The notes under the pieces were generated by a model. It was not told the origin of the DNA, did no database searches, and worked only from the letters and a program-made list of their open reading frames with translations. A DNA stretch of 56,617 nucleotides from JANQKX01 sp039028695 (GTDB lineage: Bacteria; Pseudomonadota; Alphaproteobacteria; Kiloniellales; Kiloniellaceae), in assembly GCA_039028695.1 (NCBI GenBank), contig JBCCHN010000020.1:1-56617 (forward strand), written 5' to 3'. Below, piece by piece: positions 8,734 to 17,200 of this stretch (position 1 is the first letter of the stretch; each line of letters starts with the position of its first letter). The translations under genes and the position numbers were made by a program.

Positions 8734-9615
8734 ATGTCATCAAACGCTCGCCCACGCCGCTCCGTCCTATATATGCCCGGCTCAAACACCCGTGCCTTGG
8801 AAAAGGCGCGGACTTTGCCGGCTGATTCCCTCATTCTGGATTTGGAAGATTCTGTGGCGGCAGATGCCAAAAAACAAGCCCGCCAGAATGTTCTGGATGC
8901 TATTTCCGCAGGCGGGTACGGCTATCGCGAGCTTGTCATCCGGATTAACTCCTTATCGGCACCCTGGGGCTATAAGGACCTCGTGGCGGCGTCCCAGAGC
9001 GGCGCCGACGCGGTTCTTTTGCCCAAAGTAGAGAGCGCCGACATGATTCGCCAGGCAGAGATGGTGATGGTCACCCATGGCGCCCGGCCGGACATGAGCA
9101 TCTGGGCCATGATGGAAACGCCACTAGGCATGTTACGGTCCGAAGAAATCTGCGGCTCCAGCCCGCGTCTGACGTGCCTGGTGATGGGGACTTCGGACCT
9201 GGCCAAGGATCTGCATGCAAGTCACACAAAGGATCGCATGCCCATGATGACCAGTTTGGGAATTTGCCTGTTGGCAGCCCGGGCCTTCAACTTGGCGATC
9301 TTGGACGGGGTGCACTTGGACCTGCGCGACGACGAAGGCTTGGCCTATTCCTGCAAGCAAGGCGTGGCCATGGGGTTTGACGGTAAAACCCTTATTCATC
9401 CTCGTACAATCCAAATCGCCAATGAAGCCTTCTCGCCGACACCTGAGGAGGTAAATTGGTCCTATGAGATTATTAAGGCCCATGCCGAAGCGGTTGCCCA
9501 GGGCAAGGGCGTCGCGGTCTATCAGGGCAAGTTGATCGAAAACCTCCATGTGGAAAATGCCAAGCGGATTGTGGGCATGGCTACCGAAATCGAACAGAGA
9601 ACCGCGGCCAGCTGA
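8734..9615 (+). CDS. mcl2: (3S)-malyl-CoA thioesterase, CitE-like
   Basis: In the ethylmalonyl-CoA pathway Mcl2 hydrolyses (3S)-malyl-CoA to malate, after malyl-CoA has been made from glyoxylate and acetyl-CoA. From the ATG at 8734 the protein is 293 residues and begins with RRSVLYMPGSNTRALEKA and ILDLEDSVAADAK, the CitE/HpcH aldolase-fold start whose acidic residues bind magnesium. SIWAMMETPLGML supplies another metal-binding glutamate and GFDGKTLIHPRTIQIAN is the CoA-binding end. The pattern and length are closer to recalled Rhodobacter Mcl2 than to the longer lyase Mcl1. An ATG at 8713 is also possible. mch follows, which supports the pathway assignment. Confidence 0.82.
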   Translation: MSSNARPRRSVLYMPGSNTRALEKARTLPADSLILDLEDSVAADAKKQARQNVLDAISAGGYGYRELVIRINSLSAPWGYKDLVAASQSGADAVLLPKVESADMIRQAEMVMVTHGARPDMSIWAMMETPLGMLRSEEICGSSPRLTCLVMGTSDLAKDLHASHTKDRMPMMTSLGICLLAARAFNLAILDGVHLDLRDDEGLAYSCKQGVAMGFDGKTLIHPRTIQIANEAFSPTPEEVNWSYEIIKAHAEAVAQGKGVAVYQGKLIENLHVENAKRIVGMATEIEQRTAAS

Positions 9616-9710
9616 TCTTCGCGGTCAGCTATCACGAAAAAGCGGTAGCAGGCCTTTGGGTGGACGCGCGTCCCCCCTATGAAGCTGCGAGGCCCAAGGC
9701 AAGGTAAGAG

Positions 9711-10769
9711 ATGAGCAAAACCAATTCGGGAAATTTTTTTGAAGATTTCTTTTTAGGGCGTGAGTTGGTGCACGCCACGCCCCGAACTGTTACCCTCGGC
9801 GATCAGGCTCTTTATACCAGCCTCTACGGATCTCGCTTTGCCTTGCAGTCATCAGATGCTTTTGCCCAACGTTCAGGGCTTGCCAGGTCGCCGGTTGATG
9901 ACCTTTTGGCCTTTCACGTGGTCTTTGGCAAAACTGTCCCTGATATTTCACTGAACGCGATTGCTAATTTGGGATATGCAGAATGCCGCTTTGGCGTGCC
10001 GGTTTATCCCAGCGACAGCCTTTCCAGCACGAGCCAGGTCATTGGTCTCAAGGAAAATTCCAATGGCAAAACGGGGACGGTTTACGTGCGGTCGCGGGGT
10101 GTCAACCAAAACGGCGAGACGGTTTTGGATTACGTTCGTTGGGTCATGGTGCGCAAAAAAGACACCTCTAGCCCGGCGCCTGAACCGATTGTACCCGATC
10201 TCGCGGAAAAGGTGGCCGCTGATGATCTTCGAGTGCCACAGAGCTTAAATTTCTCTGACTACGATTTTTCCCTCGCGGGAGCGCCCCATTGCTGGGACGA
10301 CTATCAGGTTGGGGAAAAGATCGACCATGTGGATGGCATGACCATTGAAGAGGCGGAACACCAAATGGCGACCCGCCTTTATCAAAACACGGCTAAGGTT
10401 CATTTCAACAACCACGTAGAGCGCGAGGGTCGTTTTGGCCGGCGCATCATTTACGGGGGGCATATTATCTCCCTGGCCCGGGCCCTCTCTTTCAATGGTC
10501 TGGCCAATGGGGTCAAGATGATAGCGATAAATGGAGGCAGCCATACCGCGCCAAGCTTTGCCGGTGACACTATTTACGCCTGGTCTGAGGTGCTGGAACA
10601 AATAGAAGTTCCCGGTCGGGTCGATCTGGGTGCACTACGCCTGCGCACCCTCGCCTGCAAGGACCAGGCCTGCAGTGTATTTCCGGATCGGGGAGATGAT
10701 AAAAAATACGACCCTTCGGTGGTTCTGGATCTGGATTACACGGTCCTCATGCCCCGCCGCACCACCTGA
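9711..10769 (+). CDS. mch: Mesaconyl-CoA hydratase (beta-methylmalyl-CoA dehydratase)
   Basis: Mch interconverts mesaconyl-C1-CoA and beta-methylmalyl-CoA in the ethylmalonyl-CoA pathway of acetate assimilation. The 352-residue protein is a double hotdog (MaoC-like) enzyme. NPGR-type start FFEDFFLGRELVHATPRTV, then VDDLLAFHVVFGKTVPDIS and LGYAECRFGVPVYPSD (about residues 92-107) match recalled Rhodobacter Mch closely. GLKENSNGKTGTVYVRSRG and YVRWVMVRKKDT also fit. The C-terminal half has a second MaoC-like motif near FGRRIIYGGHIISLARALS. It follows mcl2 by 95 bases and lies upstream of sdhCDAB, the same neighbourhood as in Rhodobacter. Confidence 0.9.
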   Translation: MSKTNSGNFFEDFFLGRELVHATPRTVTLGDQALYTSLYGSRFALQSSDAFAQRSGLARSPVDDLLAFHVVFGKTVPDISLNAIANLGYAECRFGVPVYPSDSLSSTSQVIGLKENSNGKTGTVYVRSRGVNQNGETVLDYVRWVMVRKKDTSSPAPEPIVPDLAEKVAADDLRVPQSLNFSDYDFSLAGAPHCWDDYQVGEKIDHVDGMTIEEAEHQMATRLYQNTAKVHFNNHVEREGRFGRRIIYGGHIISLARALSFNGLANGVKMIAINGGSHTAPSFAGDTIYAWSEVLEQIEVPGRVDLGALRLRTLACKDQACSVFPDRGDDKKYDPSVVLDLDYTVLMPRRTT

Positions 10770-11760
10770 CCATCGCACCTTTTGAGATTGAGAGGCAGTC
10801 CAGAATACGCAAGATATTGTCGCGATCAAATTAGCTTCGTCCGCAAATAGAAAGAGACGTCGAGGCCGGAAGCCGAACTTCCGCGATGCTGCCCCAAGGG
10901 ACAACAAACCCCGACGCCTCATGGGCTGAGAACAGCCCTCGTTCGCGAGCGCATGAGATGCTTTGTGTCCCATCGCGCCGACACTAGACCTGGCGAAACC
11001 AGCGGCGGCAGCTGACGAAACGGATCTCCCTTGGGGGGGAGGCCACATCTCTCTTCCGGTAGACTTGACAAGACCCTCATCCGTGACCCTCCGGCGATCT
11101 TGCGGCGCTTATCCGGGACGAACCCAAACTCCCACCGCAGACCGGGAAAAGCATCGGTTCCGAAAAACCAACTCCACCTTTGCTACTGAGCGAAGTATGA
11201 GAACCCGAGAGCTCCCTCTCCACCCCGCCGAGCCTCTTGCAAGGCTCGTCGTCGTAACCCAGGTCGAGGCCGCTAAGCCCCAAACTTTCCCCCGACTAAA
11301 CCCTCATGTCGAAACACGCGGATCTCGTCTTACCGGAAGAACGGAGGCGCGGGGGCCATACCTAATCTTCCGAAATGGCGGCCAAGACCTGCAGGGCAAC
11401 TCAAGCCGCCTTCGCCAAGGACCAAGGTCCCGAAAGACCTGGTCCCCCCACCGATCACCTTGCCTTCACAGCCGGAAACCTTCTTGCGCGAGGCACGGAG
11501 GTCTCAACACAAAACGGTCAGGAGCCGAACCATCGAAGGATCAATGCCCGAAGCCACTTCTCCTCCCTAGGTAGGGACCTGAACCTCCCCCCGCAAAGCT
11601 GACCTCTCGAAAGAGGCCATCCCGCATATGAGGTGGCCAAGCCGTTTTGCGTTTGGCGCCCCCTTTCCATCCTGTGACCGAAGTCCCAACACTTAAGAAG
11701 ACCCCATGCAACCCAGTCGAAACCGGGCCACGTCAGCCGCGAATACCGAGAAACCGGTAA
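10770..11760. other. Gene-free, strand-asymmetric, hairpin-rich region
   Basis: No convincing gene is present over about 1 kb between mch and the origin-like segment. The plus strand is visibly richer in C than G; two 60-base lines that I counted gave 12 G to 26 C and 16 G to 25 C. Several perfect short stem-loops occur: CGGAAG/CTTCCG (10867-10883), GGGCTG/CAGCCC with an AGAA loop (10923-10938), GAGCCT/AGGCTC (11230-11247), a ten-pair stem with one bulged A (11419-11445), and CCTCT/AGAGG with a CGAA loop (11603-11616). The longest open frames lack any recognisable motif. It may be a structured RNA, origin-associated DNA or decayed sequence. Confidence 0.5.
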
Positions 11761-11763
11761 CAT

Positions 11764-12028
11764 CGCGAACAAATTTATGTTCGCGGGAATTGTTAATTTC
11801 GACAAGAGAAAATTCAAATAGAAGTAAATATTTCTGTTGATAAAATCTCTGAATTGCACAATCAAATCACAGATTATCCACAGGTTTATCCACAAATATT
11901 ATGTTTCTGACGGCCTTGGCGAGGCTAATATTCTATATATTGTAGCAATATACTTTAAAGTATCTAAATATGGTAAAATTTTACCATAAAGGGGATTGGT
12001 CAAGGATAAATATTCGGAAATTTTCACA
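11764..12028. other. Candidate replication origin: DnaA boxes and AT-rich palindromes
   Basis: Two perfect DnaA boxes TTATCCACA lie at 11874-11882 and 11886-11894, twelve bases apart. A one-mismatch box on the other strand is at 11835-11843, and a weaker TTTCACA-type site at 12020-12028. They are flanked on the left by an eight-base-pair hairpin (11764-11771 with 11778-11785). On the right follows an AT-rich stretch with three consecutive dyads: 11936-11952, 11950-11963 (14-bp perfect) and 11969-11988 (20-bp perfect). Boxes beside an AT-rich unwinding-like element in a long gene-free gap are what an oriC looks like. Chromosome, chromid or regulatory DnaA target cannot be told apart here. Confidence 0.5.
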
Positions 12029-12098
12029 ACTGTTAAATGCCATTTAGGCGGCTGGACCTCTTTGTCAATGTGCGGCTTTTGGCCGAGAGGAGGTCAAG

Positions 12099-12127
12099 TT
12101 GACTAACGTCCTTGGGCGGTCTAAATG
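12099..12127 (+). promoter_or_regulatory. Weak candidate promoter upstream of sdhC
   Basis: TTGACT (12099-12104) is followed after 17 bases by TAAATG (12122-12127), about 150 bases before sdhC. The -35-like hexamer is good and the -10-like hexamer poor. It is listed because the sdh operon needs a promoter in this gap. Confidence 0.25.
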
Positions 12128-12277
12128 AAAGACTAGGTAATTTGGCTTAAGGGCTTTCCTGCTAATGTTCGGGGTAGCAAAAATGGCCATGGTATTAGGA
12201 TTTTGTTTTTAGGACTGCTGCCTCGGAATTTGCCTGGGAAGGAATGATCCCATGTCTGCTGGCGCAGGGGGAGTTAT

Positions 12278-12661
12278 ATGAGTAGCCGCCAACGACCTTT
12301 GTCGCCCCATCTGCAGGTCTATCGCCCGCAGTTGACATCGGTTCTGTCTATATTGCATCGCATGACGGGCGTGGCGCTCGCCGTCGGCACCCTTTTGTTG
12401 GTGTACTGGCTGGCCGCGACGGCGGCCGGTGAAGAGGATTATGCCACGGCGCAATCCTTTATTGGATCCATCATCGGGCGCCTTTTGCTCTTTGGTTGGT
12501 CTTGGGCCTTATTCTATCATCTTTGCAACGGTATTCGGCATTTGGTCTGGGACGCGGGCTACGGATTTGAATTGCCGGAAGTGTACCGTTCCGGTTGGAT
12601 TGTCGTCGGTGCCTCGGCGGGCCTTACGCTCATAGCCTGGCTTATCGCAATCGTCACCTAA
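12278..12661 (+). CDS. sdhC: Succinate dehydrogenase cytochrome b556 subunit
   Basis: SdhC is one of two membrane anchors of complex II and helps bind haem b and ubiquinone. The 127-residue protein begins RQRPLSPHLQVYRPQLTSVLSILHRMTG, the SdhC family signature with the quinone-site Ser and Arg region. Three hydrophobic segments follow (about residues 30-50, 63-83 and 104-126). The haem ligand histidine is the one in FYHLCNGIRHLVWD. The ATG at 12278 is preceded by GGGGGAG. sdhD begins 52 bases downstream. Confidence 0.94.
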   Translation: MSSRQRPLSPHLQVYRPQLTSVLSILHRMTGVALAVGTLLLVYWLAATAAGEEDYATAQSFIGSIIGRLLLFGWSWALFYHLCNGIRHLVWDAGYGFELPEVYRSGWIVVGASAGLTLIAWLIAIVT

Positions 12662-12712
12662 TCTCGGTAGTGCGGATTTGGAGTCTCGAGAAATTTTGGG
12701 AAGGCGCCAAGG

Positions 12713-13093
12713 ATGAGTTTTAAATCGCAGTTGGGCCGGGTGCGGGGCTTAGGCTCAGCCAAGGAGGGAAGCGCCCACTGGTGGTCGCAACGGCTCACGG
12801 CCATTGCTTTGGTGCCCTTGACCATCTGGTTTGCCGTTTCTGTGGCGGCTTTGGCAGGTGCTGACTACCAGACCATGCGCGCTTGGGTGGGATCGCCTGT
12901 CGTGGCGGTTCTTTTAATTTCAGTTATCCTAGCGACCTTCTACCATGCCTATCTTGGTCTTCAGGTGGTTATCGAAGATTATGTGCATCACGAGGCCGTC
13001 AAGATTGTCGTGCTGATCTTTGTTAAGGGTGCCTGTTTTTTGTTGGGTCTCATCGCCGTCGTCTCGGTACTGTCAATTCTATTTGCGGGTTAA
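12713..13093 (+). CDS. sdhD: Succinate dehydrogenase membrane anchor subunit
   Basis: SdhD is the second membrane anchor of succinate:quinone reductase. The 126-residue protein has an alphaproteobacterial SdhD start, RVRGLGSAKEGSAHWWSQRLTA, and three transmembrane helices (about residues 28-50, 57-80 and 97-122). FYHAYLGLQVVIEDYVHHE contains the haem-proximal histidine and the following Asp/Tyr of the quinone pocket. It lies between sdhC and sdhA with short gaps, as one operon. Confidence 0.92.
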   Translation: MSFKSQLGRVRGLGSAKEGSAHWWSQRLTAIALVPLTIWFAVSVAALAGADYQTMRAWVGSPVVAVLLISVILATFYHAYLGLQVVIEDYVHHEAVKIVVLIFVKGACFLLGLIAVVSVLSILFAG

Positions 13094-13103
13094 AGAGTAG
13101 CCA

Positions 13104-14960
13104 ATGAGCAATTCATCGGGCAATGGATCAGGGGCGTCCAACGGGGGCGCAAACGGGATGGGAAAAGCGCCGGCCAATGGCGCCTATGACATCGTTGACC
13201 ACACCTATGACGTAGTTGTGGTTGGCGCGGGTGGGGCTGGCCTAAGGGCAACCGTCGGTTTGGCGGAATCGGGTTTGCGCACCGCCTGTGTGACCAAAGT
13301 CTTTCCAACCCGTAGTCATACGGTTGCTGCGCAAGGAGGTGTTTCTGCCTCCCTTGGTAATATGGGCGCCGATGACTGGCGCTGGCATATGTATGATACC
13401 GTCAAAGGGTCCGATTGGCTGGGTGACCAGGACGCTATCGAATACATGGTTCGCGAGGCGGTGCCGGCGATTTTGGAGCTGGAGCACTACGGTATGCCTT
13501 TCAGCCGCACGGAAGAGGGCAAAATCTATCAGCGCCCCTTCGGCGGCATGACAACCCACTTCGGCGAGGGCATCGCTCAGCGCACCTGTGCTGCTGCCGA
13601 CCGGACGGGCCATGCTATGCTGCACACCCTCTATCAGCAGGCCCTGCGCTGCCATGCGGAATTTTTCGTCGAGTACTTCGCCATCGATCTGATGATGGAA
13701 GACGGTATGTGCCGTGGCTTGGTTGCCTGGAACTTGGACGATGGCACCATTCATCGTTTCCGGGCTCAGATGGTGATAATTGCCACCGGCGGCTATGGCC
13801 GAACGTATTTTTCTTGTACCGGCGCGCACACCCAGACCGGCGATGGCAGTGCGATGGCCCTGCGGGCCGGCCTGCCTCTTCAGGACATGGAATTTGTACA
13901 ATTCCACCCCACCGGCATTTACGGTGCCGGTTGTCTTATCACTGAGGGGGTGCGGGGCGAGGGCGGCTACCTCACCAATTCAGAAGGTGAACGTTTCATG
14001 GAGCGCTACGCTCCCTCGGCCAAGGATTTGGCCAGCCGGGACGTGGTCAGCCGTTCCATGACGATGGAGATCCGCGAGGGCCGGGGGGTCGGCGCGAACA
14101 AGGATCATATCCATCTTCACATCGAGCACCTTGATCCGGCGCTGATCAATGAGCGCCTGCCGGGTATCGCCGAATCGGCGCGCATCTTCGCTGGTGTGGA
14201 CGTGACCAAGGAACCCATTCCGGTGCTGCCCACCTGCCATTACAATATGGGTGGCATCCCAACCCTCTATTCGGGCGAGGTTGTGGTGGCTACCGATGAT
14301 AGTCCGGATACGGTCATCCCCGGGCTCATGGCTATCGGCGAGGCTGCTTGCGTATCGGTACATGGCGCCAATCGTCTAGGCTCGAATTCTTTGCTTGACC
14401 TGGTGGTTTTCGGTCGTTCGGCGGCCCATCACTGCGCCGAAATTATTACGCCCGGCGCGTCTCAAGCACCCTTACCGCCCGACGCGGATGAACTGGCGCT
14501 GACCCGACTGGATCGGGCCCGTCACGCCGCTGGGGACATGCCCACAGCGGAACTGCGGCTTGAGATGCAAAAGGCCATGCAAGGGCATGCCGCCGTGTTC
14601 CGCACGGGTGAGACATTGGCAGAAGGTCATGAGGCTTTAACCTCAGTTTGGGCCAAAAGAGGCCATGTTAAGGTCAGTGACCGCTCCATGATATGGAACT
14701 CGGACTTGGTCGAAACCCTGGAACTAGACAATCTATTGTATCAGGCTCGGGTGACCATGGCCTCGGCGCTGAACCGTGAGGAAAGCCGTGGCGCCCATGC
14801 CCGCGAAGACTTTCCTGATCGGGACGATGTTAACTGGATGAAACACACCTTGGCCTATTGCAATGAGGCGGGCGAGGTGGGCTTCGACTTCCGCCCGGTT
14901 CACATGAACACCATGAGCAACGAAGTCCAGGCATTCCCGCCGAAAAAGCGGGTTTATTAG
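13104..14960 (+). CDS. sdhA: Succinate dehydrogenase flavoprotein subunit
   Basis: SdhA oxidises succinate to fumarate with covalently bound FAD on the cytoplasmic face of complex II. The 618-residue protein has the dinucleotide motif DVVVVGAGGAGLRATVGLA (about residues 35-53). The FAD-linking histidine lies in TRSHTVAAQGGVSASLG (about residue 72). FHPTGIYGAGCLITEGVRGEGG carries active-site residues and RLGSNSLLDLVVFGR is the C-terminal FAD contact. Residues 2-26 are a Gly/Asn/Ser-rich low-complexity extension before the conserved start, which is unusual. sdhB follows after 49 bases. Confidence 0.96.
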   Translation: MSNSSGNGSGASNGGANGMGKAPANGAYDIVDHTYDVVVVGAGGAGLRATVGLAESGLRTACVTKVFPTRSHTVAAQGGVSASLGNMGADDWRWHMYDTVKGSDWLGDQDAIEYMVREAVPAILELEHYGMPFSRTEEGKIYQRPFGGMTTHFGEGIAQRTCAAADRTGHAMLHTLYQQALRCHAEFFVEYFAIDLMMEDGMCRGLVAWNLDDGTIHRFRAQMVIIATGGYGRTYFSCTGAHTQTGDGSAMALRAGLPLQDMEFVQFHPTGIYGAGCLITEGVRGEGGYLTNSEGERFMERYAPSAKDLASRDVVSRSMTMEIREGRGVGANKDHIHLHIEHLDPALINERLPGIAESARIFAGVDVTKEPIPVLPTCHYNMGGIPTLYSGEVVVATDDSPDTVIPGLMAIGEAACVSVHGANRLGSNSLLDLVVFGRSAAHHCAEIITPGASQAPLPPDADELALTRLDRARHAAGDMPTAELRLEMQKAMQGHAAVFRTGETLAEGHEALTSVWAKRGHVKVSDRSMIWNSDLVETLELDNLLYQARVTMASALNREESRGAHAREDFPDRDDVNWMKHTLAYCNEAGEVGFDFRPVHMNTMSNEVQAFPPKKRVY

Positions 14961-15009
14961 GAAGGCAGGGGTTTGACTGTTATCTGGCAAAAAAGGATAG
15001 GCCGACAAA

Positions 15010-15789
15010 ATGGCTGAGTTCGCACTTCCGGCAAATTCCAAGATCAACACCGGCCGTACCCACCCGGCGCCGTCCGGCGCGACCAAGACCAAGGCCTTTC
15101 ATGTCTATCGCTGGAACGCGGACGACGGTGAAAACCCGCAAGTGGACACCTTTCACGTTGATTTGGACAGCTGCGGCCCTATGGTGCTGGATGCGCTGAT
15201 CAAAATTAAAAATGAGATTGATTCCACCTTGACCTTCCGCCGTTCTTGCCGTGAGGGCGTCTGCGGGTCTTGCGCCATGAATATCGACGGCACCAACACT
15301 TTGGCCTGCACAAAATATATCAGTGAGATCAATGGGGACGTAAAAATCTACCCCTTGCCTCATATGGCCGTGGTCAAGGATTTGGTGCCTGATTGTAATC
15401 AGATCTATGCCCAGTACGCCTCCATCGAGCCCTGGCTGAAAACCGACACGCCGGCGCCGGAGCGGGAACGGCTCCAGTCCCATGACGAGCGGGTCAAGCT
15501 GGATGGTCTGTGGGAATGCATTCTGTGCTTTTGCTGCTCGACCTCTTGTCCAAGCTATTGGTGGAATGGGGACCGTTACCTGGGGCCGGCCGTGTTGCTG
15601 CAAGCATATCGATGGATCGCCGACAGCCGGGACGAGGCAACGGGTGATCGCCTGGATCAGCTTGAGGATCCCTTCCGCCTATATCGCTGCCATACCATCA
15701 TGAACTGCACCCGCACGTGCCCCAAGCATTTGAATCCGGCCAAGGCTATCGCGGAAATCAAAAAGCTCATGATCGAGCGCAAAGGCTAA
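15010..15789 (+). CDS. sdhB: Succinate dehydrogenase iron-sulfur subunit
   Basis: SdhB carries electrons from FAD to the quinone through three iron-sulfur clusters. The 2Fe-2S ligands are in CREGVCGSCAMNIDGTNTLAC (about residues 80-100). The 4Fe-4S ligands are in CILCFCCSTSCPSYWW (about 172-187) and the 3Fe-4S ligands in CHTIMNCTRTCPKHLNP (about 228-244). Length 259 residues is typical. It is the last gene of sdhCDAB; the following oxidoreductase starts 54 bases on and may or may not share the transcript. Confidence 0.97.
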   Translation: MAEFALPANSKINTGRTHPAPSGATKTKAFHVYRWNADDGENPQVDTFHVDLDSCGPMVLDALIKIKNEIDSTLTFRRSCREGVCGSCAMNIDGTNTLACTKYISEINGDVKIYPLPHMAVVKDLVPDCNQIYAQYASIEPWLKTDTPAPERERLQSHDERVKLDGLWECILCFCCSTSCPSYWWNGDRYLGPAVLLQAYRWIADSRDEATGDRLDQLEDPFRLYRCHTIMNCTRTCPKHLNPAKAIAEIKKLMIERKG

Positions 15790-15843
15790 GTTTAAGAAAC
15801 GGCTTGTTGCGCCAATGATTTGTGGTCAAGCTGGTAGGCGGCC

Positions 15844-17199
15844 ATGAACCTTTACACCCTCTTACAAAAACATCATGTGGAACAGGGGCCCTTGCGGGTC
15901 GGGCTGATCGGTGCTGGCAAGTTCGGCACCATGTTTTTGGCCCAGGCGCTACGGACGAAGGGGCTGCACGTGGCTGCCATCGCCGATTTGGATCCCGGCA
16001 AGGTCAAAGACAACCTCAAGAGCATTGGGTGGGACGGGGCGCAGATCAATGCTGCCACCCTTAACCAGGCGATCACGACCGGTGCGACCTGCGTTCTGGA
16101 AGATGCCGCTTCCCTTATCGAATCACCCAAGGTGGATGTGGTGATCGAGGCCACGGGACACCCGCCCACGGCCATTACCCACGCAAAGTTGGCACTCTCC
16201 CAAGGCAAGCATCTGGTTATGGTGTCGGTCGAGGCGGATGCCCTGGCCGGTCCCTTGTTGGCGCGGGAATTTGCTGCCGCAGGGCTGGTTTATTCCTTGG
16301 CTTATGGCGATCAGCCGGCCCTGATTGCCGAGCAAGTGGATTGGGCGCGGGCCTGCGGCCTTTCCGTGGTCGCGGCCGGAAAGGGCACCAAGTATCTGCC
16401 CCATTTTCACGCCTCAACCCCCGAGACTGTGTGGCGCTATTATGGGCTTAGCGAGTCCGAGGCCGCAGCGGGCGGCATGAACCCGCAAATGTTTAACTCT
16501 TTCTTGGATGGAACCAAGTCCGCCATCGAAATGGCGGCGGTCGCCAATGCTTGCGATTTGGCGGTTGCGCCCGAGGGCCTGGCTTTTCCACCCTGCGGCA
16601 CTGATTCCTTGCCTGAGGTTCTCAAACCAGCTGCCGTTGGCGGGACCCTGGCCCAGTACGGTCAGGTCGAAGTGATCTCAAGTTTGGAGCGTGACGGCAG
16701 TCCGGTTGCCCAAGATTTACGCTGGGGTGTCTTTGTGGTTTTCGAAGCGCCGAGCGATTATGTCGCCCGCTGTTTTAAGGAGTATGGCTTGATCACCGAC
16801 CGGTCCGCTCAATTCAGCGCCCTCTATAAGCCCTATCACTTGATCGGGCTGGAGCTCGGGATCTCCGTCCTCAGCGCCGGTCTCAGGGGCGAGGCGACCG
16901 GAGCGCCGCGCGCCTTCCGTGGCGACGTGGTGGCGGTAGCCAAGCGGGACCTGCTGCCGGGCGAGGTTCTGGATGGGGAAGGTGGTTATCGTGTCTGGGG
17001 CAAGCTTTTTCCTGCCAGCCAGAGTATCCGGATCGGTGCTCTGCCCATCGGTCTGGCCCAAGGCATTACGATCAAAAGACGAGTGCCCGCCGGCTCGCCA
17101 CTATGCTGGGAGGATGTGAACCTGGACCCGAGTGATCCGGTGGTGAAGCTGAGGCGCGACATGGAAAAAACCTGCCTTGACGCTGATCAGGTCGCCTAA
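15844..17199 (+). CDS. SAF-domain NAD(P)-binding oxidoreductase (homoserine dehydrogenase-like)
   Basis: The 451-residue protein has an N-terminal Rossmann domain with RVGLIGAGKFGTMFLAQAL (residues 18-36). The central part resembles homoserine-dehydrogenase-like oxidoreductases: VIEATGHPPTAITHA, then GTKYLPHFHASTPETVWRYYG. The C-terminal ~90 residues form a SAF (antifreeze/FlgA-like) domain around VVAVAKRDLLPGEVLDGEGG. Related proteins act on sugar acids such as erythronate or apionate derivatives, but the substrate here is unknown. The next gene, an SDR, starts one base after this stop, so the two are one operon and may act in sequence. Confidence 0.72.
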   Translation: MNLYTLLQKHHVEQGPLRVGLIGAGKFGTMFLAQALRTKGLHVAAIADLDPGKVKDNLKSIGWDGAQINAATLNQAITTGATCVLEDAASLIESPKVDVVIEATGHPPTAITHAKLALSQGKHLVMVSVEADALAGPLLAREFAAAGLVYSLAYGDQPALIAEQVDWARACGLSVVAAGKGTKYLPHFHASTPETVWRYYGLSESEAAAGGMNPQMFNSFLDGTKSAIEMAAVANACDLAVAPEGLAFPPCGTDSLPEVLKPAAVGGTLAQYGQVEVISSLERDGSPVAQDLRWGVFVVFEAPSDYVARCFKEYGLITDRSAQFSALYKPYHLIGLELGISVLSAGLRGEATGAPRAFRGDVVAVAKRDLLPGEVLDGEGGYRVWGKLFPASQSIRIGALPIGLAQGITIKRRVPAGSPLCWEDVNLDPSDPVVKLRRDMEKTCLDADQVA

Positions 17200-17200
17200 C

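Noticed and set aside
8734..9615. L-malyl-CoA lyase Mcl1 or citrate lyase beta subunit
   Set aside because: The protein is shorter than Mcl1 and lacks its N-terminal pattern, and no citrate lyase alpha or gamma genes are near; adjacency to mch and sequence pattern favour Mcl2.
10963..11574. Plus-strand frame of 203 residues in the gene-free region
   Set aside because: Composition is Arg/Pro/Ser-rich, it runs through several perfect stem-loops, and no motif or ribosome binding site supports it.
11518..11895. Minus-strand frame of 125 residues over the DnaA boxes
   Set aside because: It reads through the AT-rich origin-like element and a hairpin, with no protein-like pattern.
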